From Acinetobacter sp. WCHA55 (GTDB lineage: Bacteria; Pseudomonadota; Gammaproteobacteria; Pseudomonadales; Moraxellaceae), in contig NZ_CP032286.1 of the NCBI RefSeq assembly GCF_002165305.2, forward strand, positions 1,674,001 through 1,738,000: a stretch of 64,000 nt of DNA. The letters are read 5' to 3'. The position numbers and the translations under genes were made by a program. Each line of letters opens with the position of its first letter. The first letter of the stretch is position 1. Shown here piece after piece: positions 8,712-17,526 of the stretch. The notes under the pieces are model-generated. The model saw nothing but the letters and a program-made list of their open reading frames with translations. It was not told where the DNA came from and ran no database searches.

Positions 8712-9252
8712 GTTAAATCTCTCCATTATTCCTATTGTTCCTGAGCTTTGGTTTGCAAGAACCGATTATCGAAATTGTATCGGTTCGGTCAGGTCTTTAG
8801 ACATAATCGAATAAACGACCAAATACGTCGCCTATTAAAAGTTAGGTTTTGATGACGGGACAAAACACTACAAGATCCATTTTATTAAAGGGAATAAAGA
8901 TGATTTAAGCAGTCATCTGTTATCCATTTTTTTCAAATATATTTTCCATGACTTATCACTCTTTTAGCAAGGTAAGGCCGCAAATAGGCGAAATATAATA
9001 TCTCTAAAATTAAGTTTAAATTGACCAAGGTACAGAGTTTGCAACCTATCTGAATAATCTAACCTAACTTATGTTAGGTGCCCTTTTAGATACTTAACTG
9101 TTAAAAATAGTTCAACGTTTGGTGACTTGATGTTCTGGGACGCCAAGTAGCAAGGACTTATCGCAAACCCAACCCCATATATGTGGTTGGATGTATCTGG
9201 TTAGTGCCCTTGCAAACTAAAATTCAGTATTTATCCTATAAGGGAGAACAAC
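8712..9252. promoter_or_regulatory. divergent control region with three inverted repeats
   Basis: A 541-bp gap between the leftward SDR operon and the rightward hydrolase. Candidate operators are AACCGAT (8760-8766) with ATCGGTT (8779-8785); ACCTAAC (9062-9068) with GTTAGGT (9073-9079); and a 22-bp near-perfect palindrome at 9169-9190 with one mismatched pair. The last lies about 60 bp before the hydrolase start. No gene is seen. The linked MalT/AlkS-type regulator is the natural binding candidate, by inference. Confidence 0.4.
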
Positions 9253-10074
9253 ATGCCTATCGTGCACGTCAATGGACAGACTCTGCATTACACCGATACA
9301 GGTGGTAATAAACCCGTCCTAATTTTTTCACACGGCTTACTCATGGATCACAGCATGTTCGAAGCCCAAGTCTCAGAGTTTTCTAGTGATTACCGCTGTA
9401 TCTGTTGGGATGAGCGTGGGCATGGACTTACAGGAGATGCTACAGCACCTTTTAGCTATTATGATTCGGCTAATGATGCTGTCGCACTGTTAGAGTATTT
9501 AGGGGTCGAACAGGCTGTATTTTTGGGCATGTCACAAGGTGGTTTTCTATCACTGCGTGCAGCGCTTAAGCATCCTGATATGGTACGTGCATTTGTGCTT
9601 CTAGATTCACAAGCTGGTGTAGAAGACCCAGAACTGATGCCGGGCTATCAAGCTTTAATCGAGAACTGGGCAAGCAATGGCTTGTCAGCAGAAACTGCCG
9701 CTACTCTTTGCCACATTATTGGGGGGCCAGGCTTTGATGGTGCTCCTTGGATCAAGAAGTGGAAGAAGATTAACCCGAGCAATCTCTTGCAGATATTCCA
9801 TACACTGGGTGCACGAGATCAGATCATTGACCAACTAAATCAACTGAATATGCCAGCGTTAATTGTATATGGTGACTGCGATGTAGCCGTTTCATTAGAT
9901 CGTGTACAAGCCACTTACGATGCTCTACCTAATGCACGTCTAGAGATTATTAAAGGAGCTGGACATGCTGCTAATATGACACATGCAACTGAAGTCAATG
10001 CGGCGATTCGTGGCTTTCTTGCAAGTTTGTCTGAATTGCAAAGTAGTGTTACTGATACATCGATAGCTAGTTAA
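9253..10074 (+). CDS. alpha/beta hydrolase, probable esterase/lactonase
   Basis: A 273-residue alpha/beta hydrolase. It has the HGLLMDHSMF oxyanion region, the WDERGHG segment typical of the epoxide hydrolase/haloperoxidase-like group, the nucleophile elbow GMSQGG near residues 94-99, an acid in the VYGDCDV strand and His in GAGHAAN. GGGAG lies 8 nt upstream of the ATG. It is divergent from the SDR/monooxygenase operon, and a hydrolase that opens the monooxygenase product is the usual partner (ChnC in the cyclohexanol route). Function is inferred from context. Confidence 0.75.
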   Translation: MPIVHVNGQTLHYTDTGGNKPVLIFSHGLLMDHSMFEAQVSEFSSDYRCICWDERGHGLTGDATAPFSYYDSANDAVALLEYLGVEQAVFLGMSQGGFLSLRAALKHPDMVRAFVLLDSQAGVEDPELMPGYQALIENWASNGLSAETAATLCHIIGGPGFDGAPWIKKWKKINPSNLLQIFHTLGARDQIIDQLNQLNMPALIVYGDCDVAVSLDRVQATYDALPNARLEIIKGAGHAANMTHATEVNAAIRGFLASLSELQSSVTDTSIAS

Positions 10075-10120
10075 AGTCTCATCTAACTTTACAAAATACT
10101 CTCCATTTTCAATAAAGAAA

Positions 10121-10759
10121 GGCTTTGTTGCACAAAGTTATTCTTAAAGGCTTCTTCAGTATATAATTTCCAAATGAAGAAGCCTGCATCCAAAATTTAT
10201 CGTACAACGAATTGGTCCTCGTTTAACCAAGCTCTAATCAAGCGAGGAAATATTTCAATTTGGTTCGATCCTCAGACTCAATGGTAGACTCAGCTACAAG
10301 CTAAGCATGCAAGAAATTAACCCTATTCTTATACAGCAATTCAGTGCTGTTTGATGATCGAATCTATCTACGACTTTCTTTGCATATGCTCACAGGCTTT
10401 GTGCTACAGCTTATTCCATCCTTTGCAGATGACAAAACAGATTGATATTGCGATCAGCTATCAAAAAAGCATGAAACATGACTTCCTCCAAGAAAAAATG
10501 CAAGGCCATGGAAAGATAAGAAATTAGGAACTTTAGAGAATAATAAATTGTAGTTTGGTCAGAACTTGGATGAATTACATCAAGTGATTAAGCGATAAAC
10601 TCAGTGCAAGGAGTTTTGACAGTCAGGTCAATGAAATCCATGTACGTATAGTCGTGTTAAATAAATTTAAAGAATTAGGCCGAACCCACACTTAGGTTAT
10701 CACTTAAATTTGAAAAACTTAGGAAAGCTCTATCTTTAAAATCTTTATGCAATAAAACT
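10121..10759 (+). mobile_element. decayed IS5-family element
   Basis: The left end GGCTTTGTTGCACAAA at 10121-10136 and a decayed right end at 10744-10759, complementary at 12 of 16 positions, bound a 639-bp remnant. Intact relatives are about 1 kb, so a central part has been lost. Flanking DNA shows no clear target duplication. Confidence 0.7.
10174..10707 (+). pseudogene. broken IS5-family transposase
   Basis: Translation pieces match an IS5/IS903-group transposase: MKKPASKIYRTTNWSSFNQA at the start, then IDIAISYQKS, RKNARPWKDKK, DKLSARSFDSQVNEIH and a near-C-terminal VVLNKFKELGR. They lie in different frames with several stops, and the stretch between ISYQKS and the RKNA..WK block, which carries part of the DDE core, is missing. 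It is inactive. Confidence 0.7.
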
Positions 10760-10856
10760 GGTACAGGTTGCCTAGCTCAGTATTAAACCAAGCACTTATT
10801 TAAAATAGTATTGCACTTCTTATTCACATCTATATCTATTTACGACAATACAGTTT

Positions 10857-10897
10857 AAAAAAATCCCCCCTAGACATTCATCTGGGGGATTTTTTAG
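10857..10897 (-). terminator. rho-independent terminator of the sulfatase gene
   Basis: AATCCCCC and GGGGGATT arms with a loop of about a dozen bases and a T-run on the minus-strand exit. A-run and T-run on opposite sides make it potentially bidirectional. It lies 12 bp past the sulfatase stop. Confidence 0.8.
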
Positions 10898-10908
10898 GTT
10901 AAGGTCTA

Positions 10909-13317
10909 TTACTTCAAATCAACTACGACTTTATCAATTGTGCCTGTAAATGCATACGGTGCTTTGTCATAATAAGAACTGGACACTGTTGAGCCTAAAT
11001 CCATCCCAATATCAAATGTTTCCGTTGTTGAGAATCGAAAAGGCACCACTTTCTCTACGCGACCCTGAGCGACTTGGTCACCATCGACATTGATTGTGAC
11101 ATCACCACCTATATTGCTTCTGCCTGAGCGCGGTGCTTGTTGGTAATTTACGACAATGGTGTGCTTACCAGGTGGCAATACTTTTTTACCTGCAATTCGG
11201 TAGTGCGATTGAGAAAAAAAGTTGTATTCATATACAGGAATACCATTTTCCAAGTACAAGGAGAAACCAGCACTTGCACCACCCTCAGCAACGATGACAC
11301 CATTTGCACCCTGCTTAGGAATATCAACCGTCGCAGTAATGCTGTGCGAGCGTTGATACATTGGTGGCGCACTACCTTCAGGTAGACGTGTAGTGCCTGC
11401 TGAATAGGTAAACTGTTTACGTCCCCGGATAAAAGATGGGCGTTGAGGATTGAAGGCGCGTTCAACAAAACGATCATCTAGTGGATATACATTATTTTTT
11501 CTGGCTTCTTGATCGAATAGCTTTTTCAGCTCTTCCAAACGTTTTGGTTCTTTTTCCGCTAAATCATGTGCCTGAGAAAAGTCCTTTTCAATGTTATATA
11601 ATTGCCATTTGTTATCTTTAAACCCCGTAGAACCGTTTAATTCCCACGGTACGCCATGAAATGATGCTGCAACCCAACCATCATGATAAATGGCACGATG
11701 TCCCTCAACTTCAAAAAACTGTGTATGGCGTTGTCCTTCGGCTTTTGCATCATTAAAACTGTATTCCATGCTGATACCAGCCATTGGAGTTTGTTTCACG
11801 CCATCGACCTCCGTCGGTTGAGGAATATTGGCAGCTTCTAAGATGGTCGGCACAATGTCAACTACATGATGGAACTGACTGCGAATTTCATGCTTACTCT
11901 TAATTTTTGCAGGCCAAGACACGATCATGCCATTACGAGTTCCTCCAAAATGAGATGGAACACGTTTCATCCATTGAAAAGGTGAAGTGCCAGCCCAGGC
12001 CCAGCCCACAGGATAATGGTTTTCATGTTTTGGACCACCGAGTTCGTCAATATGCGCTAACTGATTTTCAACACTATCAGGAAGCCCATTGATAGTCATC
12101 ATCACATTCGAAGTTCCAGTGACGCTTCCTTCAGGGCTAGCACCATTATCACCAGCAACATAAATAATCAGAGTGTTTTCGGCATCAGGAAGATTATGAA
12201 TGGCTTGAATCAAACGTCCCATTTCATGGTCAGTTTGAGCAACAAAGCCTGCAAAAACTTCTTGATGCTTGGCAAATAATCGTTTTTCATCTGGACTAAG
12301 TGATTCCCAAGCCTGAATACTCGTTGGTCGTGGGGTTAGGTCAGTATTTTTCGGTATAATCCCCATTTTCTTCTGACGGGCTATCGTTTCTTCACGAACT
12401 TTGTCCCAACCTTGATTAAATTTTCCTTTAAATTTATCAATCCATTCTTGATTAACATGTAATGGTGCATGTACAGCACCAGGTGCCATATATACAAAAA
12501 ATGGTTTATCTGGTGAAACTGAGCGCTGACGATTGATCCAACCTATCGCATCATCGACTAAATCGACATTTAAATTATAACCTTGCTCAGGTGTTTTAGG
12601 TGGTTCGACAGGAATAGTTCCACGGACTAACTGTGGTTCCCACTGGCTTGTATCGCCACCAAAAAAACCATAAAAATATTCAAAACCAAGTCCTGTTGGC
12701 CAATGTTCAAATGGCCCAATTGGGGAAGTTTCCCAGTCAGGAGTGTTATGCCATTTACCAAAAGCAGCAGTGGAATAACCATTATCTTTTAATATTTCTG
12801 CGATACTGGCTGTTTCTTTCGGCCATAAAGTATTGTAGCCAGGATAACCCGTGGAAAGCTCTGTAATGGTTCCCATGCCAACTTGGTGACCGTTTCGTCC
12901 AGTCAATAAAGCTGCACGTGTAGGGGAACTAATGCCTGTAGTATGAAAACGATTATAAATAATACCATCGTCAGCCAGATGATCCATTTCAGGCGTAGGT
13001 ACTGAACCACCAAAAGTACCTGCCTGACCAAAACCTAAGTCATCGAGTAAGATAACCACCACGTTAGGAGCACCTTGTGGTGCTTTAGCAGGTTGCGGAA
13101 AGTCCTGTTGAGAGCCTTCGAAGGTTTCTTTGATAACGCCTTTAAATTCAGGTGTCTGTTGAGGCAGGGTTAAACGTGAATTATCAATGTTTTTTTTAGC
13201 ATTGATTGTATTTTCAGTAGTTGCAAAAGCAGTATGCGTACATGCGATTGCTGCGACTAAAGTTAATACACGGCTCAGTGGCTTTGGTATCGATGGCTTA
13301 TGCTTATTTCTCTTCAT
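10909..13317 (-). CDS. periplasmic arylsulfatase, Ser-type
   Basis: An 802-residue alkaline-phosphatase-superfamily sulfatase with a signal peptide (basic MKRNKHK, hydrophobic core, likely cut after AFA at about residue 32). Metal-binding LLDDLG is at about 90-95, and the formylglycine motif reads S130-S-P-T-R-A-A-L-L-T-G-R. Ser replaces the usual Cys; the codon is AGT, one change from TGT. Later segments GAVHAPLHV and GDNGASPEG carry further metal and substrate ligands. Family members hydrolyse sulfate esters after oxidation of this residue to formylglycine, and Ser-type enzymes need a radical-SAM AtsB-type maturase, none of which is in the window. Start 13317 has AAGGA 7 nt upstream. Confidence 0.85.
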   Translation of the reverse strand: MKRNKHKPSIPKPLSRVLTLVAAIACTHTAFATTENTINAKKNIDNSRLTLPQQTPEFKGVIKETFEGSQQDFPQPAKAPQGAPNVVVILLDDLGFGQAGTFGGSVPTPEMDHLADDGIIYNRFHTTGISSPTRAALLTGRNGHQVGMGTITELSTGYPGYNTLWPKETASIAEILKDNGYSTAAFGKWHNTPDWETSPIGPFEHWPTGLGFEYFYGFFGGDTSQWEPQLVRGTIPVEPPKTPEQGYNLNVDLVDDAIGWINRQRSVSPDKPFFVYMAPGAVHAPLHVNQEWIDKFKGKFNQGWDKVREETIARQKKMGIIPKNTDLTPRPTSIQAWESLSPDEKRLFAKHQEVFAGFVAQTDHEMGRLIQAIHNLPDAENTLIIYVAGDNGASPEGSVTGTSNVMMTINGLPDSVENQLAHIDELGGPKHENHYPVGWAWAGTSPFQWMKRVPSHFGGTRNGMIVSWPAKIKSKHEIRSQFHHVVDIVPTILEAANIPQPTEVDGVKQTPMAGISMEYSFNDAKAEGQRHTQFFEVEGHRAIYHDGWVAASFHGVPWELNGSTGFKDNKWQLYNIEKDFSQAHDLAEKEPKRLEELKKLFDQEARKNNVYPLDDRFVERAFNPQRPSFIRGRKQFTYSAGTTRLPEGSAPPMYQRSHSITATVDIPKQGANGVIVAEGGASAGFSLYLENGIPVYEYNFFSQSHYRIAGKKVLPPGKHTIVVNYQQAPRSGRSNIGGDVTINVDGDQVAQGRVEKVVPFRFSTTETFDIGMDLGSTVSSSYYDKAPYAFTGTIDKVVVDLK

Positions 13318-13973
13318 ATATATTCCTTTGAAGTGTTTGCTTAAGTAAGTTTTAAAAAAAATATTAAATTCAGTATCTTATTTTGGTTTTTGGACTTTTA
13401 AAAACGGGAGTGACTTCAGAAAAAGCGCTATTGTTATTAATTAAGTAATTCAACATTTTTGTCCTAGTATTTATTCCTTGGAGAAAGCCTGACTTGTGTA
13501 AACAAGTTTTAAAGTCCCATTTTTAAATGCATTACAGTCAATTTTTCACAGTTCAATCCTGCGAACTACGTAAAGATGTGATCAAAATTTAGTAAATACC
13601 AAGTCAGTACGACACTTTTACTAAAGATCGAACTCTATCAAACAGCTGTGATTGGAAAACCTTACTAAAGTTGTGTTTTATCTTTTTTATGCAGATGTAT
13701 TTTAAAAAATATGAAATAGACTTTAGATAAACCCAAGTTAAACAGCCTATCTCAGGCTGTGACTTACGTAATTTAGTGTTGTCACAAATTTGCAAAGTGA
13801 ATTGTTATCTTCGATTTTGATAGCGGCTTCAAAAATTTAATAAGGAATATTATTAGAACTGCTCTAAAGATTTTTTTCTGGTTGATAACTATTATCGGCA
13901 GTTTCGGAAACCCCAATTTAGCTTTTTCATAAACTGAGTGAACATTAGCATACATATATGGCTAGATTGTTTT
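13318..13973. other. gene-free stretch upstream of sulfatase
   Basis: 656 bp of AT-rich DNA. Only short uninformative frames occur, with no recognisable product or ribosome binding site. It presumably holds the sulfatase promoter, which I cannot place. Confidence 0.5.
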
Positions 13974-14044
13974 TGATCCTAGCCAAAATAATGGACAATG
14001 ATTCCCTCTAAAGATAACGTAAGGTTAACTTTGGAGATGTAAAA

Positions 14045-14338
14045 ATGGCTAAACGCTTTAGTCCAGAATTCAAACAACAAGCAATTGATTATGCACTTTC
14101 AAACTCGCACGAATCTGTGGCTGCTATCGCCCAGAAATTAGGTGTGGGTTATTCAACATTAGATAAATGGATTCGTGAGACCAACCCCACTGGTTCCAGC
14201 AAAAGACAGCTCTCGCCAGAACAACAGCGTATTCTCGATTTAGAAAAAGAAGTCAAACAACTCAGGGAAGCTAATGATATTTTAAAAAAGGCGCATGTGT
14301 ACTTCCTGACAGATCATGCCAAGAAAAGTACACGGTAA
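14045..14338 (+). CDS. IS3-family transposase OrfA
   Basis: A 97-residue helix-turn-helix protein (RFSPEFKQQAIDYAL, then IAQKLGVGYSTLDKWIRE) with a leucine-zipper-like coiled coil near residues 60-85. It binds the element ends. A slippery A_AAA_AAG heptamer at 14284-14290 is in the correct phase for -1 frameshifting. The shifted frame runs without a stop into orfB, giving an OrfAB fusion transposase. Confidence 0.9.
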   Translation: MAKRFSPEFKQQAIDYALSNSHESVAAIAQKLGVGYSTLDKWIRETNPTGSSKRQLSPEQQRILDLEKEVKQLREANDILKKAHVYFLTDHAKKSTR

Positions 14339-14352
14339 TCCAAGGCCTAACT

Positions 14353-15204
14353 GTGACTGAAATTACGGTTTCTTCTGCCTGTAAATGCCTAGGTGTCAGC
14401 ACTTCGGGCTACTATGCTTGGCGAAAGAGACAGATTTACGTCAATCAGAAGTACACTGATTTAAAAGCTGTATATTGGCAACACCATGCTCGCTTAGGAG
14501 CACCTTCATTGGTGCACGACATGCATGATTTAGGTTACTGCATGAGTGAACGTACAGTTGGAAGGATGCTGAAAAAGCTCAGTTTACGTAGCAAGATTGC
14601 ACGTAAATATAAGCATACGACTGATTCAAATCATCGTTTGCCGACGGCACCGAATTTATTAGATCGCCAGTTTACAGTCACTCTGCCAAATAAAGTTTGG
14701 ACAACAGACATCACCTATATCCGAACCAAAGAAGGTTGGCTGTATTTATGTGTGATGCTAAATTTATTTAGTCGTCGTATTATAGGTTGGCAAACCAGCC
14801 ATCGGATAGATCGTCAATTGGTATGTGATGCATTTAATTATGCAATGGCACGTCAGGGATATCCAACAGGTGTCATGGTGCATTCGGACCAAGGCTCACA
14901 GTACTGTAGTCGTGATTTTAGAGCACTATTATTGGCGAATAACTGTATTCAAAGCATGTCACGTAGGGGGAATTGTTGGGATAATGCGGTGACTGAAAGC
15001 TTCTTTCATACATTGAAAGGTCATGTGATACATGACAGTGTATTTGCCACTCGAAAAGAAGCCAATGCTGTCTTGTTTGAATATATTGAAGTTTACTACA
15101 ATCGAATCAGACGACATTCTGCAAACGGCTGGTTAAGTCCTGAAGCCTTTGAACATAAATATTTTAAGAATTTAGAGGGATATGCTGTCCACGATACTGT
15201 CTAG
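14353..15204 (+). CDS. IS3-family transposase OrfB (DDE integrase)
   Basis: A 283-residue rve-type integrase domain. The DDE triad is visible as TTDITYIRT, HSDQGSQY and the E of ESFFHTLKG, all intact. The annotated GTG start at 14353 is nominal: the functional protein is most likely the -1 frameshift fusion with OrfA made at 14284-14290. The frame is continuous from the shift to the stop, so the element looks potentially active. Confidence 0.9.
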   Translation: MTEITVSSACKCLGVSTSGYYAWRKRQIYVNQKYTDLKAVYWQHHARLGAPSLVHDMHDLGYCMSERTVGRMLKKLSLRSKIARKYKHTTDSNHRLPTAPNLLDRQFTVTLPNKVWTTDITYIRTKEGWLYLCVMLNLFSRRIIGWQTSHRIDRQLVCDAFNYAMARQGYPTGVMVHSDQGSQYCSRDFRALLLANNCIQSMSRRGNCWDNAVTESFFHTLKGHVIHDSVFATRKEANAVLFEYIEVYYNRIRRHSANGWLSPEAFEHKYFKNLEGYAVHDTV

Positions 15205-15209
15205 GATCA

Positions 15210-15394
15210 TATGTTCCTAAGATAGGATGAATAGAGTTGGTTTCTATAATTTTATTAAAATCCCTTAAAGCCTCTTCATGGGTTAAAACTTTTTCAGTAA
15301 TCATTTTCATGACCTCGTAATTACTTACAAGTTTGAAATAGGAATTGAAATCATTAGTCGTAAATTTCTCAAAAAGAACTTTCTTATTCATCAT
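15210..15394 (-). pseudogene. N-terminal fragment of a GNAT acetyltransferase
   Basis: About 60 codons of a RimJ-like GNAT protein (LFEKFTTNDFNSYFKLVSNY, then KVLTHEEALRDF) run leftward into the right end of the insertion sequence, and the frame continues only into IS sequence. The catalytic acetyl-CoA-binding half is missing. The DNA left of the element does not contain it, so a deletion accompanied or followed insertion. Two adjacent ATGs (15394, 15391) follow a weak GAGAT. Confidence 0.6.
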
Positions 15395-15520
15395 TCTTGA
15401 TCTCTATTGCTTGTAACACAGAACTGATCTTAAAAAATATTGAAAATGCCTGATTTTGAAACATGGCTAAAGTCATATTTCAAAGCAGCGAACGTCAATT
15501 ATCCAAAAATTTCGGAATAG

Positions 15521-15982
15521 TTATGCAGATGAAGTTTCAAATACTTTAGATAGGATAATTAACCCCTCATGTTCTTCAAAACCATTTTTCTTATAAAATA
15601 GTTCTGATGGGTACCCTCTTTCTGTATTCAGAATAACTGCATTTAAGCCTTCTGCCTGACATTGCGTTTCAATATGACGCATCAATAGCTGTCCAATTCC
15701 TTGTCTTTGGTATTGGGGATGAATAAAGTATTCATCAATATAATATTCAACCCCTTGATTCCATGGTTTTTTAAAACCAATACTTGCTGCAAGCATTTGA
15801 TTATTGGAATGTGCCACAAAACCGATAAAATAATTATTAGCTAAATGAGCAGATAAAAATTCAACGATTGGTTGAGTAGACTGCCAGTTTTCATTCCACG
15901 GCTCTGCGTTATAGGTCTTACAATATAAATCTGCACACTCATTTATATGCTCATGTTGAAATTTTGAAAATCTAATCTGCAT
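15521..15982 (-). CDS. GNAT N-acetyltransferase
   Basis: A 153-residue single GNAT domain. IDEYFIHPQYQRQGIGQLLM near residues 82-101 is the motif A pyrophosphate-binding loop (Q/RxxGxG/A), and the C-terminal FYKKNGFEE is motif B. The N-terminus ADLYCKTYNAEPWNENW resembles AAC(6')-like enzymes, but that family also includes many housekeeping acetyltransferases. Substrate, and any link to aminoglycosides, is unproven. The gene stands alone beside the truncated acetyltransferase. Confidence 0.75.
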   Translation of the reverse strand: MQIRFSKFQHEHINECADLYCKTYNAEPWNENWQSTQPIVEFLSAHLANNYFIGFVAHSNNQMLAASIGFKKPWNQGVEYYIDEYFIHPQYQRQGIGQLLMRHIETQCQAEGLNAVILNTERGYPSELFYKKNGFEEHEGLIILSKVFETSSA

Positions 15983-16385
15983 TTAAAATCATAAAGTTAA
16001 TAATATTAATAATAGTATAACCGATAAATAAGTAACTATATATCAACTCAGAGATGAGTCGGTTGGGGCGATCTACACTAACAAGGATTATTGATGATTT
16101 TGAAATATTATCAACAAATTCTAAAATTAACATAATGCACGTTATACGTAGTTCTTGAGTTTTTCTGGTAAACATCAAAATCTTAGTTAAGGTCGTTCTA
16201 AGGATCAGCGCACCGAAACGGCTTTTTAGTGATTGTTATGTGCCACGGTCAATAAAACAATCAAAGTTACACGACTTTATGTAGACTCATTTAATCCTTA
16301 AACAGAAAAAATACCCAGATGGAATAAGAATAGATGCCCAAGCAGTTATTGATTTTGCACTGATGATCTTGATTGCTAATTGGAA
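15983..16385. other. gene-free stretch
   Basis: About 400 bp between the acetyltransferase and the LysR regulator. A short plus-strand run (KKYPDGIRIDAQAVIDFALM in translation, ending near 16398) looks coding-like but has no start and no family I recognise. It may be a gene relic. Nothing else is seen. Confidence 0.35.
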
Positions 16386-17387
16386 TTATAAAAAATAGTC
16401 TGTATCACTCTGAATTTTAGGTGAAATGTCCTGTTCAACCCACTTTAACCATGCTCTTGTTTTTGCATCAATAAAATGACGCGATGGCAGTAAGGTATAA
16501 ACACCAATATCAGGTGATCTCCAATCTGCTAAAACACGGCGCAATCGCCCAGTACGTATAGCCTCAATCACAGCAAAAGTTGGAAGTAATGCTATGCCCA
16601 TATCTTGTTGCACCATGTCCAGTAATAGCTCTGGTGTGTCGGCAATCAATTGTCCTGTAATATCAATTTGATAGGAACAACTACTGTCACTTACGAGATG
16701 CCATTGTGGTGTAATCGATGGGTTCACCAATCTTAAACAGGCATGCTTTTGTAGATCATCCAATAATTTCGGTTCACCATATTTTTCTAAATAGGCAGGT
16801 GATGCACAAAGTAATGAAAATATTGTTCCAATGCGACGAGCAACAAATCTGGAGTCAGTCAAAGATTCCGTGAGATATAAACTGACATCAATTCCTTTAG
16901 CTAAAAGGTCTGGTACATTCTGCGAAGTACGATATTCAACCGTAAGCTCTGGATAGGTTTGACAGAACTCAGCCATCATTGGCGACACATAATGATGCCC
17001 AAAACTTGCCATACTCAAAACACGCAATTTGCCCTGCGGTTTGCTTGCCATTCCCATGGCTTGAGCTTCAGCCTCTTCCACCATTGCGAGTACTTGACGA
17101 CATTGCTCTGCATATGTTGCACCAATATCGGTCAATGCATGCTGTCTGGTCGATCGTTGTAGTAATTTTGTACCTAAACGCCCTTCTAACTCGCTTATGA
17201 GTCGGGATACTTGCGCTGTTGTCAGTTCCATCTGCTCTGCCGCAGCAGTAAAGCTTCCACTATCAATGACTTTTAGGAAAGCATGCATTGCATGGAGTAA
17301 TCCACCCTCAAGATTTTTGCGCATAACGTAAATATGTTTTTCTAAATTACGCATTGTTGCACCAGTCTGGATCACCCACAATGACAT
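16386..17387 (-). CDS. LysR-family regulator
   Basis: An N-terminal winged helix (MHAFLKVIDSGSFTAAAEQM, TTAQVSRLISELE, GTKLLQRSTR) is followed by a LysR substrate-binding domain (KLRVLSMASFG...). It resembles the DsdC/PA-type group often annotated as LysR of the transport and aromatic amino acid regulons. The start is uncertain: candidates at 17387, 17354 and 17324 all lack a clear ribosome binding site, and 17324 best fits the family's usual length of about 310. It is divergent from the indolepyruvate oxidoreductase gene across about 140 bp, so it probably controls that gene. Confidence 0.82.
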   Translation of the reverse strand: MSLWVIQTGATMRNLEKHIYVMRKNLEGGLLHAMHAFLKVIDSGSFTAAAEQMELTTAQVSRLISELEGRLGTKLLQRSTRQHALTDIGATYAEQCRQVLAMVEEAEAQAMGMASKPQGKLRVLSMASFGHHYVSPMMAEFCQTYPELTVEYRTSQNVPDLLAKGIDVSLYLTESLTDSRFVARRIGTIFSLLCASPAYLEKYGEPKLLDDLQKHACLRLVNPSITPQWHLVSDSSCSYQIDITGQLIADTPELLLDMVQQDMGIALLPTFAVIEAIRTGRLRRVLADWRSPDIGVYTLLPSRHFIDAKTRAWLKWVEQDISPKIQSDTDYFL

Positions 17388-17526
17388 TAATGTACATACA
17401 TTGAACAGTTTTTATTGTCTTCAATGCACTGATCAATTTTTTTCCGAGTATGTCATTTACTCCAAATATTCAACGGGATGTTGAGAAAAGAAAGTAGCAA
17501 GACTACAAAATTCCAAGGAGATATAA

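Larger units (their letters stand above)
13974..15209 (+). mobile_element. IS3-family insertion sequence, IS1236-like
   Basis: The element is 1236 bp, bounded by imperfect inverted repeats that begin TGATCCTAG at 13974 and end CTAGGATCA at 15209, with a further shared TGGACA block; TG...CA ends are typical of IS3. The orfB stop lies inside the right repeat. The flanks (TTT left, TAT right) show no 3-5 bp target duplication. Size and ends fit IS1236 of A. baylyi; that naming is inference. Confidence 0.85.

Noticed and set aside
13604..13795. 63-residue minus-strand frame
   Set aside because: No ribosome binding site, no family resemblance and AT-rich low-complexity composition; probably chance.
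15972..16178. 68-residue minus-strand frame next to the acetyltransferase
   Set aside because: Extremely Ile/Phe/Leu-rich from AT-rich DNA and overlapping the acetyltransferase start. Not supported.
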